Below, one piece after another: positions 1 through 6,481 of a DNA stretch of 12,415 nt. The stretch spans positions 1-12,415 of the forward strand of contig JBDTAX010000181.1 in NCBI GenBank assembly GCA_039924425.1, written 5' to 3'. The stretch's first letter is position 1. Every line of letters begins with the position of its first letter. A program made the position numbers and the translations under genes. The stretch is from GCA-003244245 sp039924425. GTDB taxonomy: Bacteria; Actinomycetota; Actinomycetes; Mycobacteriales; Pseudonocardiaceae. A model generated the notes under the pieces. It did no database searches. It was not told the origin of the DNA and worked only from the letters and a program-made list of their open reading frames with translations.

Positions 1-37
1 CGTGAGGTTGGCGTTGATCAGGGGAGGGGGGTGGGTG

Positions 38-202
38 ATGGGGTTGCGCGGGTGGTGGCTCGACCGGGTTGAGCTGCGGCGCGCACGCAGGGTGGCCTGG
101 CGGACGTGCCTGGGGTGTGAGCGTCTCTTGTACCGGTTGGGTGCGAGCGGGCTGTGCGAACGCTGCCTGACCCGACGAAAACACACCACCAAGAAAATCT
201 AG
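38..202 (+). CDS. Small basic protein with a CX2C-X12-CX2C zinc knuckle
   Basis: This is a 54-aa basic protein of unknown function. Cysteines fall at residues 24, 27, 40 and 43, giving CX2C-X12-CX2C, which fits a small zinc ribbon. A Trp-containing, Arg-rich N-terminal part and a Lys-rich tail suggest nucleic-acid contact, but that is inference. The ATG at 38 is preferred because a purine-rich GGGGAGGGGGG stretch at about 19-29 precedes it. The frame stays open upstream to the window edge, with a GTG at position 2, so the start may be further left. It reads in the same direction as the transfer and replication genes and is probably element cargo or an accessory transfer gene. Confidence 0.5.
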   Translation: MGLRGWWLDRVELRRARRVAWRTCLGCERLLYRLGASGLCERCLTRRKHTTKKI

Positions 203-215
203 AAAAGAATTTCAA

Positions 216-245
216 CGCACCGGGGGTGGTGCGGTAATGCCGCAC
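216..245. repeat. Two overlapping, mutually exclusive stem-loops
   Basis: CGCACC (216-221) pairs with GGTGCG (228-233), while GTGCGG (229-234) pairs with CCGCAC (240-245). The right arm of the first hairpin overlaps the left arm of the second, so only one can form at a time. It sits at the possible start of a 34-aa micro-ORF (ATG 237). An attenuator or translational switch is conceivable, but nothing beyond the base pairing supports it. Confidence 0.4.
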
Positions 246-341
246 GCCCTCATGCGGAATATCAGTGACGTACGCGCAGAAGCGGAATCCTGGCTACCAA
301 CCTGTCCGCTTCTGCGCTGTCCACACCAGAGACCGGAGTGA
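237..341 (+). CDS. Possible 34-aa micro-ORF
   Basis: A 34-codon frame runs from ATG 237 to TGA 339-341. A G-rich stretch (GGGGGTGG, 222-229) lies at a workable distance upstream, and the stop falls 3 bp before the next micro-ORF start at 345, so the two could be translated together. The product has two cysteines near its C-terminus and no domain I recognise. Most of the 13-bp inverted repeat at 274-317 lies inside it, so this stretch may instead be a non-coding regulatory leader. Confidence is low because of the length. Confidence 0.25.
   Translation: MPHALMRNISDVRAEAESWLPTCPLLRCPHQRPE
274..317. repeat. Perfect 13-bp inverted repeat upstream of the tra operon
   Basis: GCGCAGAAGCGGA (274-286) is exactly complementary to TCCGCTTCTGCGC (305-317), with an 18-nt loop. 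It lies 27 bp before the ATG of the micro-ORF that leads into the translocase gene and has no T-tract after it. It could be an operator, an attenuating hairpin or part of a cis-acting transfer or replication site. The pairing is seen directly; the role is not known. Confidence 0.6.
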
Positions 342-344
342 ACA

Positions 345-509
345 ATGAGAAGCATAGAACACCGCGCCCCCAGCGCGCCACCCGATAACCCACCCCGATC
401 GGGACACCCGACCCGGTGTCAATCCGCCCGGCTGATTCTCGGCGGCATCGCGTGTGTTTCGTGGGTGGGCGGGCTGGCGCGGGAGCTGCGCTGCGGGGGT
501 GACCGGTGA
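345..509 (+). CDS. Small (54-aa) putative membrane protein coupled to the translocase gene
   Basis: A 54-codon frame starts at ATG 345, six bases after a GGAG ribosome binding site at 335-338, and stops at TGA 507-509. That stop shares a base with the translocase ATG at 509 (TGATG), the usual sign of translational coupling. The first half is Pro/Arg-rich and polar. Residues about 32-47 (LILGGIACVSWVGGLA) form a short hydrophobic stretch that could insert in the membrane. Small membrane ORFs beside tra genes are common in actinomycete elements, where some serve in plasmid spread, but I cannot assign this one to a named Spd family. The good RBS and exact stop-start overlap support it as real despite its size. 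Confidence 0.55.
   Translation: MRSIEHRAPSAPPDNPPRSGHPTRCQSARLILGGIACVSWVGGLARELRCGGDR
394..420. repeat. Adjacent palindromes upstream of the translocase gene
   Basis: The palindrome CCCGATCGGG (394-403) abuts a perfect 6-bp dyad, GACACC (403-408) with GGTGTC (415-420) around a 6-nt loop. Both lie inside the 54-aa micro-ORF, about 90-115 bp before the translocase start. Transfer loci (clt) recognised by TraB proteins often lie close to the tra gene, so this cluster is one candidate, but GC-rich DNA makes short palindromes common. Confidence 0.3.
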
Positions 510-1993
510 TGCGCCCGCAGAGATACTCCCCCTGGATCGACCCGGCCCCGCTGGAGGTGGAACGGCCTCGCCTGCCGTGGTGGACACTGCTGCCCCGCAA
601 GCTCCTGCTCATCCTGTCGCCGATCATCCTGCTGGCCATCGTGACGACAGCGGTGGCGTTCGTCGCGCGCCGGGTGTGGCGTTACCCACTGTTCCTGATC
701 AGCACCACTGTTCTGGTCGGATTGGGCGTCGGCCGCTCCTGGTGGACGCCGGTCACACTGCTCACCGCACTGGCCGCGCTGGGCGGACTGTGGGCCTGGC
801 GGCACCGGAATTCGTTTTCCCGCGTCGTGGTGCGTCAAGTTCGCTCAGAATGGCGCCGCGCGAGGGTCTACGCGTGGCCGTGGCGGCGGGTGATGCTGTT
901 CACCGAGCTGACTAAACACACCGGCAACACGCAACGCACGGTGCACTACCCACGGTTGCGCCGGGTCCGCTCCGATGGCTGGCGCGACCGAGTGTCCGTG
1001 AAGCTGGTGCACGGCCAGTGCGCGGCCATGTACGCCGCGCATGCTCAGGAGTTGGCGAACTCCTTCGGCGCCCGCTCCTGCCGGGTCCGGGTCGACAAGC
1101 CTCGGCGGATTTGGCTGGATCTGATCCACACCGACCCCCTCGCCGACCCAGTCCGGGTGCTCGCGTTGACCAACCCGGACACAGCGGTGGATTTGGCGCG
1201 GGTGGTGATCGGGCGGACCGAGACCGGCCGGCCGTGGGTGCTGCGCCTGCTGGGGCGCCACATCCTGGTGGCCGGGGTCAGCGACGCCGGCAAATCCTCA
1301 GTCATGTGGGCCGTCCTGCGCGCGCTCGCCCCGTGGATCCGCGCCGGCCGGGTGCAGGTCTTCGGGATCGATCCCAAGGGAGGCATGGAACTCGGCCGTG
1401 CACCCACGCTGTTCCAGAAACTTGTCTGCGACAACGGTGTGGAGGCCGTCGAGCTGCTCGAACACGTCGCCACCCTGACCCGCCAACGCGCGGAAGCCTT
1501 GCGCAGGCAGGGCACCCGCACGTGGAGCCCGGCCTCGGGTCAACCGTTCGTGCTGCTGATCGTCGATGAGTTGGCTGACGTGATCGCCTACCAACCCGAC
1601 ACCGGGCTGCGCAAACGCGCCAACGCGGCGTTGCAATCCATTCTCTCGCAGGGCCGGGCGCCGGGGGTGTGCGTGATTGGGCAGATTCAGGACCCCCGCA
1701 AGCAGGTCATCGACTGCCGGCACCTGTTCCCCCTCAAAATCGCGATGCGCCTGGATGAGCCCGAGCAGGTCGACATGGTCCTTGGGGATGGGGTGCGGGA
1801 GCGGGGCGCGGCGGCGCACGAGATCAGTGAGGACACCCCCGGTGTGGCGTGGGCCAAGGTCGACGGCCGCCGTGAACCCCACCGCGCTCGCGCGTTCCAC
1901 ACCACTGATGCCGATCTTGACGAGCTGTCGACGTACGTCACCGCTGGCCACCACGCGGCACCCCGCCCGCTCACCGGAATCAAGGCGGCATGA
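509..1993 (+). CDS. FtsK/SpoIIIE-type conjugal DNA translocase (TraB/TraSA-like)
   Basis: The product is a 494-aa membrane-anchored ATPase that would pump double-stranded element DNA from donor to recipient. Hydrophobic segments at about residues 33-53 and 60-97 give two to three membrane spans. The cytoplasmic motor domain follows, with a Walker A loop at about 257-265 (GVSDAGKSS), a Walker B strand ending in DE at about 354-355 (VLLIVDELADV), and an FtsK-like SQGRAPGVCVIGQIQDP segment near 381-397. Residue numbers count from the alternative GTG at 506. ATG 509 is preferred because its A is the last base of the upstream TGA; a G-rich RBS lies at about 495-502. The stop overlaps the next gene by ATGA. 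Known: AICE/Streptomyces Tra proteins of this family act alone as hexameric translocases, without a type IV secretion system. No relaxase or VirB-like gene is visible, which fits. The C-terminal end is short, and I cannot define the winged-helix DNA-reading domain with confidence. Confidence 0.9.
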   Translation: MRPQRYSPWIDPAPLEVERPRLPWWTLLPRKLLLILSPIILLAIVTTAVAFVARRVWRYPLFLISTTVLVGLGVGRSWWTPVTLLTALAALGGLWAWRHRNSFSRVVVRQVRSEWRRARVYAWPWRRVMLFTELTKHTGNTQRTVHYPRLRRVRSDGWRDRVSVKLVHGQCAAMYAAHAQELANSFGARSCRVRVDKPRRIWLDLIHTDPLADPVRVLALTNPDTAVDLARVVIGRTETGRPWVLRLLGRHILVAGVSDAGKSSVMWAVLRALAPWIRAGRVQVFGIDPKGGMELGRAPTLFQKLVCDNGVEAVELLEHVATLTRQRAEALRRQGTRTWSPASGQPFVLLIVDELADVIAYQPDTGLRKRANAALQSILSQGRAPGVCVIGQIQDPRKQVIDCRHLFPLKIAMRLDEPEQVDMVLGDGVRERGAAAHEISEDTPGVAWAKVDGRREPHRARAFHTTDADLDELSTYVTAGHHAAPRPLTGIKAA

Positions 1994-2388
1994 GCACCAC
2001 CGTGATGGATCTCCTGGACGCCCTGCGTGCCCACCTCGCTGAGTTCGAGCTGCCGGAGTTGTATTCGGTGCATGTGATCACGGCTTCGGGTGAGCCCAGG
2101 GTGAGCGCGCAACTGGCCGCCCACCACCCTTCCCAAGTCGCCACTGGGCTGTTGACCTGGTCCTGCACCCTCAGTCATGTCACCGCTGAGGCGTGGCGGG
2201 AGCCCGGCGGGCAGGCGGTGCACCTGTCGGTGACCGGCCAGCTCGCCGGGGGCGTCACGGTCCGCGTCTACGGCGCCCTGCCCGTCACCCCGCACGGCCC
2301 CGGTGCCGATCTCGCCCCGAACACCAGCGCGACCCTGCCCCTGACCGCACTGCGTCACTTCGCCACCCCCGAGGAGGTGATTTCCTGA
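1990..2388 (+). CDS. Unknown 132-aa protein between translocase and replication initiator
   Basis: I do not recognise a family. The 132-aa product is soluble, with no signal peptide or membrane segment. Its N-terminus looks helical (MDLLDALRAHLAEFELPELY), followed by alternating hydrophobic stretches suggestive of beta strands (YSVHVITASGEPRVSAQL, HLSVTGQLAGGVTVRVYG). Both ends are stitched to the neighbours: its ATG overlaps the translocase stop (ATGA, 1990-1993), and its TGA overlaps the rep start (TGATG, 2386-2390). Such coupling implies similar expression to the transfer and replication proteins and a role in the element's cycle. The composition is rich in Ala, Thr and Val. There is no zinc motif and only one cysteine. 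A partner or regulator of either neighbour is possible, but that rests on position alone. Confidence 0.8.
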   Translation: MSTTVMDLLDALRAHLAEFELPELYSVHVITASGEPRVSAQLAAHHPSQVATGLLTWSCTLSHVTAEAWREPGGQAVHLSVTGQLAGGVTVRVYGALPVTPHGPGADLAPNTSATLPLTALRHFATPEEVIS

Positions 2389-4043
2389 TGAGCGGCACCG
2401 AACCCAGCGCGCTGGACGTCGCGCGGATGACCCGCGCACAGCGCGCCGCACTGCCACTGAGTACCGACGTCGCCCAAGCGCTGGCCGAACAACACGGCGT
2501 GTGCGTTCGGCCGCTGCCGATGCGCCGGATCGACACCACCACCGGGCGTGTGGAGGTCGTCCCGGTTCCGTGTGGGTCCACTCGGGAGGATCAGTGTCGG
2601 CCGTGCGCGGAGAAGGCTCGGCGGTTGCGGATGGTGCAGTGCCGCCAGGGCTGGCACCTGGAAGCGGAACCGGTCACCGACCGCGCCACCCCGAGTGAGG
2701 ACCACACGGCACTGATGGCCACCCGGGCCGATCTCCTCGCCGCATATGCCGAGTGCCGGGAAGCTGGTGACGAGGACTCGTGTGAACAGATCGCGGATTC
2801 GGTCGCCGAACTCGACACCGAACTCCGCTCCCTCGGCGTACGCGGACGACTCACCCCGCTAGACCCACCGCCCAAGCCGGTGAAGCGGTCAACCCGGCGT
2901 CGCCAGGATGCCCCGGACCTGCCCCGCCGACCCGTTGAGCACCGCACCCTCGGCCGGGTGTTCGCCGGACGCTACCGGCCCTCCACCTTCCTCACCCTCA
3001 CCTTGGACTCCTACGGCCGGGTCGACAACCACGGCGCGGCCGTAGACCCCGACACCTATGACTACCGGCGGGCCGCCCGGGACGCGATCCACTTCCCGGC
3101 ATTGCTGGATCGGTTCTGGCAGAACACCCGGCGGTGTGTGGGGTGGGAGGTGCAGTACTTCGGCACCGTGGAGCCCCAAAAACGCGGCGCACCGCACTTC
3201 CATGCCGCGATCCGGGGCTCGATCTCCCGGGCTGAGCTGCGGGCGATCACAGCGGCGACCTACCACCAAGTGTGGTGGCCCGCGCATGACCAGCTCGTCT
3301 ACACCGACGGGCGTTTACCGGTCTGGGACACCCGCGTGAGGGGCTTCACCGACCCCGACACCAACCAACCACTCCCCACCTTCGACCACGCCTACGAGAA
3401 CCTCGCCGAACCCGCCCACGTCGCCCGGTTCGGGACACAAGTGCACGTCAAAGGCATCCTCGGCGGCACCGAAGAAGCCGGACGCCACATCGGCTATCTG
3501 ACGAAATACCTGACCAAATCAGTAGGTCAAGCCGCTGGGTTCGGCGAGACCGCGACAGATCGGCAGCGTGACCACGCTCATCGGTTGCATGCCGAGCTGC
3601 GGGTCACGCCGTGTTCGCCTCGGTGTCCGGTGTGGCTGCTCTACGGGATCCAACCCCACGGTGCCCGACACTCCATGACACCCGGGCACTGCAAGGGCAA
3701 GGCCCACAAGCCCGAACACCTGGGCATCGCCGGGCGTCGGGTCCTCGTCTCCCGGAAATGGTCGAACAAGACCCTGGAAGACCACCGCGCGGAACGTGGC
3801 GAATTCGTTCGGCAACTCCTTCAGCAGGCCGGTGTCCAGCCCGCGCACGGTCCCGACGACGGGCCATACGTGTGGGAACGCACCGCACCCACCGACCCCG
3901 ACGTGCCACCCCGGCCCGTGCTACTCCTGCACGCCATCGCTGAGAGACAGCGATGGAAAGCCGAATACACCGCCGCTCAACTCGCCGCGAGCGGGACACC
4001 ACCCGACCAAAACTGTTCCGCAACCAGTGATCAAGCCGCGTAA
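2388..4043 (+). CDS. RepSA-like rolling-circle replication initiator (HUH endonuclease)
   Basis: This 551-aa initiator would nick the element's double-strand origin and start rolling-circle replication after excision. A cysteine-rich module lies near the N-terminus (C62, C70, C73, C85), followed by an acidic/basic linker. The FLTLTLDSYGRV strand comes next, then the HUH metal-binding motif in PHFHAAIRG (His 270 and 272). The likely catalytic tyrosine is in IGYLTKYLTKS (Tyr 370 or 374). A second Cys cluster (CSPRC, 409-413) and the KGKAHKPEHLGIAGRRVLVSRKW block are typical of Streptomyces RepSA-type initiators. The frame is open well upstream, but the ATG at 2388 is chosen because it overlaps the previous stop and follows GAGGAGG at about 2370-2376. 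The stop TAA at 4041-4043 is 17 bp before xis and merges into that gene's ribosome binding site. Confidence 0.9.
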   Translation: MSGTEPSALDVARMTRAQRAALPLSTDVAQALAEQHGVCVRPLPMRRIDTTTGRVEVVPVPCGSTREDQCRPCAEKARRLRMVQCRQGWHLEAEPVTDRATPSEDHTALMATRADLLAAYAECREAGDEDSCEQIADSVAELDTELRSLGVRGRLTPLDPPPKPVKRSTRRRQDAPDLPRRPVEHRTLGRVFAGRYRPSTFLTLTLDSYGRVDNHGAAVDPDTYDYRRAARDAIHFPALLDRFWQNTRRCVGWEVQYFGTVEPQKRGAPHFHAAIRGSISRAELRAITAATYHQVWWPAHDQLVYTDGRLPVWDTRVRGFTDPDTNQPLPTFDHAYENLAEPAHVARFGTQVHVKGILGGTEEAGRHIGYLTKYLTKSVGQAAGFGETATDRQRDHAHRLHAELRVTPCSPRCPVWLLYGIQPHGARHSMTPGHCKGKAHKPEHLGIAGRRVLVSRKWSNKTLEDHRAERGEFVRQLLQQAGVQPAHGPDDGPYVWERTAPTDPDVPPRPVLLLHAIAERQRWKAEYTAAQLAASGTPPDQNCSATSDQAA

Positions 4044-4060
4044 GGAGGAAGGAGCCGAGG

Positions 4061-4282
4061 ATGACAAAGAACGTCAGGCAAGTGGAGTCCCTGAGCACGA
4101 CGAAGCCGGCGAGTCGCTTGTGGACAGTTGAAGACGTGTCGGCGTTTCTCGGCATTCCGGTGCAGACGATTCGCGGGTGGCGCGCTAAGGGCTACGGCCC
4201 TCCGGTGCGGAAGGTCGGCAAGCACCTGCGGTACGACCCGGTGAAGGTCCGCGAATGGTTTGACGAGGATGACGCGGCCTGA
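4061..4282 (+). CDS. xis: Excisionase (Xis), helix-turn-helix DNA-binding protein
   Basis: This 73-aa protein carries a MerR-like/HTH_17 winged helix-turn-helix (about residues 20-66: LWTVEDVSAFLGIPVQTIRG, then the wing KVGKHLRYDPVKVREWF). Known: proteins of this type in AICEs bend DNA at the attachment sites and bias the integrase toward excision. It lies directly before the integrase, as in pSAM2. A very strong ribosome binding site, AAGGAGGAAGGAG, begins inside the rep stop codon, so translation probably follows rep. The acidic C-terminus (DEDDAA) and the 35-bp gap to int are unremarkable. A regulator role cannot be excluded, because excisionases and small HTH regulators look alike at this length. 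Confidence 0.85.
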   Translation: MTKNVRQVESLSTTKPASRLWTVEDVSAFLGIPVQTIRGWRAKGYGPPVRKVGKHLRYDPVKVREWFDEDDAA

Positions 4283-4317
4283 CCGGCCCTGTTCGGCAAT
4301 CTGGCTAGGAGGGGCAC

Positions 4318-5574
4318 ATGGCTCACATACAGGACCGCTGGTATCGGGAGGTCCCTGACGCGGAGAACCCGCGACGCAAGAATCGCATTCCCACCGCACG
4401 GCACGGCATCGGGATGCGGTACAAGGTTCGGTACCTCGCCCCGGGCGGAGAGGAGCGGTCCAGGGCCTTCCCAGACGGCCAGCTCAAGGCGGCGAAGGAG
4501 TGGAAGGCGCAGCGTGAGGCCGACCTCGCCCGGGGGACGTACGTGGACCCACGGGCGGGCAAGATCCGACTGCGGGACTTCGCGGCTCAGTGGCTCGCGA
4601 GCCTCGATGTCGACGAGTCCACCCGGCAGAACCTTGAGATGCGGTTTCACCGCCGAGTCCTCCCCTACTTCGGGAATACTGAGCTGGGTGCGGTCAAGCC
4701 GTCCGGGCTCCGTTCATGGGATCACTGGTTGCGAGACGAGGGGCTCTCCGAACGCTACCGGCATACACTGTTCGGCAACCTCTCCGCGATGTTCACGGCG
4801 GCCGTTGATGACGACCTGGTGCCCAAGAGCCCGTTCGCCAACAAGTCGGTGAAGAAGCCGACACTCGCTAAGCACAAGGTGATCCCGTGGCCAGAGGGTC
4901 AGGTGTGGGCCGTGCAGGGTGCGCTTCATCCTCGATTCGCGGTGACTGTCGATCTCGGGGCGGGCCTTGGCCTACGACAGGGCGAGTGCTTCGGCCTGGC
5001 CGTGGATGACGTCGACTTCCTCCGTGGCGTCGTCCACGTGCAACGACAAGTGAAGAAGGTTCGCGGCAAGCACGTCTTCGCGCTTCCCAAGTACGACAGG
5101 AGCCGGGACGTGCCATTGTCCGAGCCGGTCAAAGTCGCGCTCGCCGAGCATCTGCGACGCTACCCACCCATCGCGGTGACCCTTCCGTGGGAAGTGCCCG
5201 GCGGTGCGAAACAAAGCCACCGCCTGGTGGTGAGCGCGGTGCGCGGCGGAGTGGTGGACGCGAAGGACTTCAACAAAGACCGGTGGAAGCCGGCGCTTCG
5301 AGCGGTCGGCGTGTCGTGTGGCCGGTACGAGAACGGCATGCATGAGCTGCGGCACTTCTTCGCCTCGGTGCTGCTCGACCAGGGCGAGTCGATCAAGGCC
5401 GTAGCCGAGTGGCTGGGACACAGCGACCCCTCGTTCACGCTCAAGACCTACACGCACCTCATGCCAAGCAGCAGCGAGCGGACCAAGGGTGTGATCGGCT
5501 CCCTGTACAGCCGCCGGGACGCAACCCAAGACCAGGACGGCCCCTACACGGCCCAGAAAGATCAGGTGACCTAG
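4318..5574 (+). CDS. int: Tyrosine recombinase integrase
   Basis: This 418-aa site-specific recombinase would integrate and excise the element. The N-terminal arm-binding and SAM-like core-binding regions cover about residues 30-170. The catalytic domain has the full set of conserved residues: Arg220 (GLRQGE), Lys258 (LPKYDRSR), His342 and Arg345 (HELRH), His368 (WLGHSD) and the nucleophile Tyr378 (TYTHLM). The gene therefore looks intact. The ATG at 4318 follows AGGAGGGG at about 4307-4314. It is the last gene of the element, and its TAG lies 31 bp before the espG-family gene, as expected for an integrase next to attP. The C-terminal tail beyond Tyr378 is about 40 residues and polar. Confidence 0.95.
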   Translation: MAHIQDRWYREVPDAENPRRKNRIPTARHGIGMRYKVRYLAPGGEERSRAFPDGQLKAAKEWKAQREADLARGTYVDPRAGKIRLRDFAAQWLASLDVDESTRQNLEMRFHRRVLPYFGNTELGAVKPSGLRSWDHWLRDEGLSERYRHTLFGNLSAMFTAAVDDDLVPKSPFANKSVKKPTLAKHKVIPWPEGQVWAVQGALHPRFAVTVDLGAGLGLRQGECFGLAVDDVDFLRGVVHVQRQVKKVRGKHVFALPKYDRSRDVPLSEPVKVALAEHLRRYPPIAVTLPWEVPGGAKQSHRLVVSAVRGGVVDAKDFNKDRWKPALRAVGVSCGRYENGMHELRHFFASVLLDQGESIKAVAEWLGHSDPSFTLKTYTHLMPSSSERTKGVIGSLYSRRDATQDQDGPYTAQKDQVT

Positions 5575-5605
5575 AAATGGCTGGTCAGCGTGCTGATACC
5601 AGAAT
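5575..5605. other. Element-chromosome junction (probable attachment site) with an imperfect dyad
   Basis: Only 31 bp separate the integrase stop from the espG-family frame. They hold an imperfect inverted repeat: CTGGTCAGC (5581-5589) and GCTGATACCAG (5592-5602), which differ only by an extra AT in the right arm. Such dyads resemble the core binding sites of tyrosine recombinases. No tRNA 3' end is present. That this is the attachment site is inferred from integrase position; the matching copy at the left end is outside the window. Confidence 0.5.
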
Positions 5606-6352
5606 ATGTACGACATCTGCTGGGCCGACCTCGGCCTGGACGAGCAGGTCTACCCGCTGCGCATCCGCAGCCACGGCCGCACCCACGAGGAGCGCGCTCA
5701 CCTCCGGCAGCGGGTGTACCAGCAGCTCAGTGCTCGCGCGCTGGCCCAGGGTGAGCACCTGCAACCCGAACTGGCGCAGGCCTTGACGCTGCTGGCCCGC
5801 GCCCCGGTCTGGGTGGACATGCAATGGCTCAGCGGGCCGCGACAGACGGAGCCGGACCGTGCTGTGGCGGCGCGATCCGGCGAGCGGGGGCTCATCGCCC
5901 GCCTCGACGCGACGAGCCTGCGGCTGACGCCCTGCGGGGGCGCCGCGATGGCGACGGCACTCATCGGCCAGCTGCCCGCGGCGGACGCCGCCCCCGGCCA
6001 GTCGATCAGCCTGCCCCGGGAGCTCCTGGTGCCCGCGGCGCCCAGCGTGGCTACGAGCGTCTACGACACCTCGCCCACGACCTCAGGACGCGTCGGGCAC
6101 CAATACCGTGCGCTGGCGGCGGTGCTGGCCAAGCCCCGGCGCCACGGGGGCCAGATCGTCGCGAACACCCGGGACCGAACCGGCAAGCGGCAGCGCTCCC
6201 AACCGCTGGAGTGGTTCGACACCGAAGCCGGCCGCTGGAGCGCCCGGGTGCTGCCCGCCCCAGACGGAAGCGAACACCTCACCGTGTCCCCCGCCACCAG
6301 CGCACGCTTAACCACCCAGCTCAACGACCTGCTCAACCGCATGACCCGATGA
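5606..6352 (+). CDS. EspG-family ESX (type VII) secretion-associated protein, probably lacking its native 5' end
   Basis: The product is 248 aa. EspG proteins are cytosolic chaperones that bind PE/PPE or related type VII secretion substrates. The N-terminal half carries the family pattern: W-A-D-L-G-L, then YPLRIRSHGRTHEERAHLR, then LARAPVWVDMQWL, followed by a beta-rich domain ending near LTTQLNDLLNRM. Family members usually have about ten or more residues before the segment matching YDICWADLGL, for example an SPLEFD-like lead-in. Here an in-frame TGA lies at 5594-5596, only YQN could precede the Met, and no purine-rich ribosome binding site is present. It starts right at the integrase end, so the native start was probably displaced by integration of the element. 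It may be translated poorly or not at all unless the element excises. No ESX structural genes are visible nearby. Confidence 0.75.
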   Translation: MYDICWADLGLDEQVYPLRIRSHGRTHEERAHLRQRVYQQLSARALAQGEHLQPELAQALTLLARAPVWVDMQWLSGPRQTEPDRAVAARSGERGLIARLDATSLRLTPCGGAAMATALIGQLPAADAAPGQSISLPRELLVPAAPSVATSVYDTSPTTSGRVGHQYRALAAVLAKPRRHGGQIVANTRDRTGKRQRSQPLEWFDTEAGRWSARVLPAPDGSEHLTVSPATSARLTTQLNDLLNRMTR

Positions 6353-6358
6353 GTGGGT

Positions 6359-6478
6359 TCAGTTGAGTTCGTCGCAATCCGCGATCACAGGTCGTGGCAC
6401 CGAGACGATGGTGCCGAGACTGTCGAGCCCACTGAAGTCAGCTGGATTGGTGGTAATGGTAAAACTCGGTGCTACTAA
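6359..6478 (-). pseudogene. C-terminal remnant of a PIN-domain (VapC-like) toxin
   Basis: The reverse strand between truA and espG reads as 39 codons ending in TGA, including TTNPADFSGLDSLGTIVSV. This matches the last strand-helix of VapC-type PIN ribonucleases, where T-N-P-x-D-F contributes the final acidic active-site residue. The rest of the domain (the first acidic residues and about 90-100 aa) is missing and there is no start codon. The frame is the same as truA: after the truA TAG comes one codon, then this remnant. It therefore looks like a leftover of a toxin gene whose 5' part was deleted up to the end of truA. No antitoxin is visible. It ends 7 bp from the espG stop in convergent orientation. 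Confidence 0.55.
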
Positions 6479-6481
6479 GCG

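Larger units (their letters stand above)
1..5605 (+). mobile_element. AICE (pSAM2-like integrative conjugative element), right-hand part
   Basis: Seen: one rightward block carries an FtsK/TraB-like translocase, a RepSA-like HUH replication initiator, a small helix-turn-helix excisionase and a tyrosine integrase, in that order, with stop-start overlaps or short gaps. Known: this tra-rep-xis-int order, with the integrase next to the attachment site, is the hallmark of actinomycete integrative and conjugative elements such as pSAM2, which excise, replicate by rolling circle and move double-stranded DNA between mycelia. Inferred: the right boundary lies in the 31 bp between the integrase stop and the espG-family gene. 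The left boundary, any Pra/KorSA-type regulators and the Spd spread genes are not in the window. No tRNA gene is visible at the right end, although many elements of this class use one. Confidence 0.88.

Noticed and set aside
1086..1093. Exact GACCCGGA octamer on the minus strand, like the TraB recognition repeat reported for a Streptomyces plasmid
   Set aside because: It is a single copy inside the translocase coding region, in Arg/Val codons; real sites are clusters of repeats.
1687..2457. Minus-strand frame opposite the translocase and the unknown gene
   Set aside because: It crosses two tightly coupled real genes, has no domain or RBS, and is explained by codon bias.
5575..5605. tRNA 3' end as integration site
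   Set aside because: No T-arm, acceptor stem or CCA-like end can be read on either strand near the integrase.
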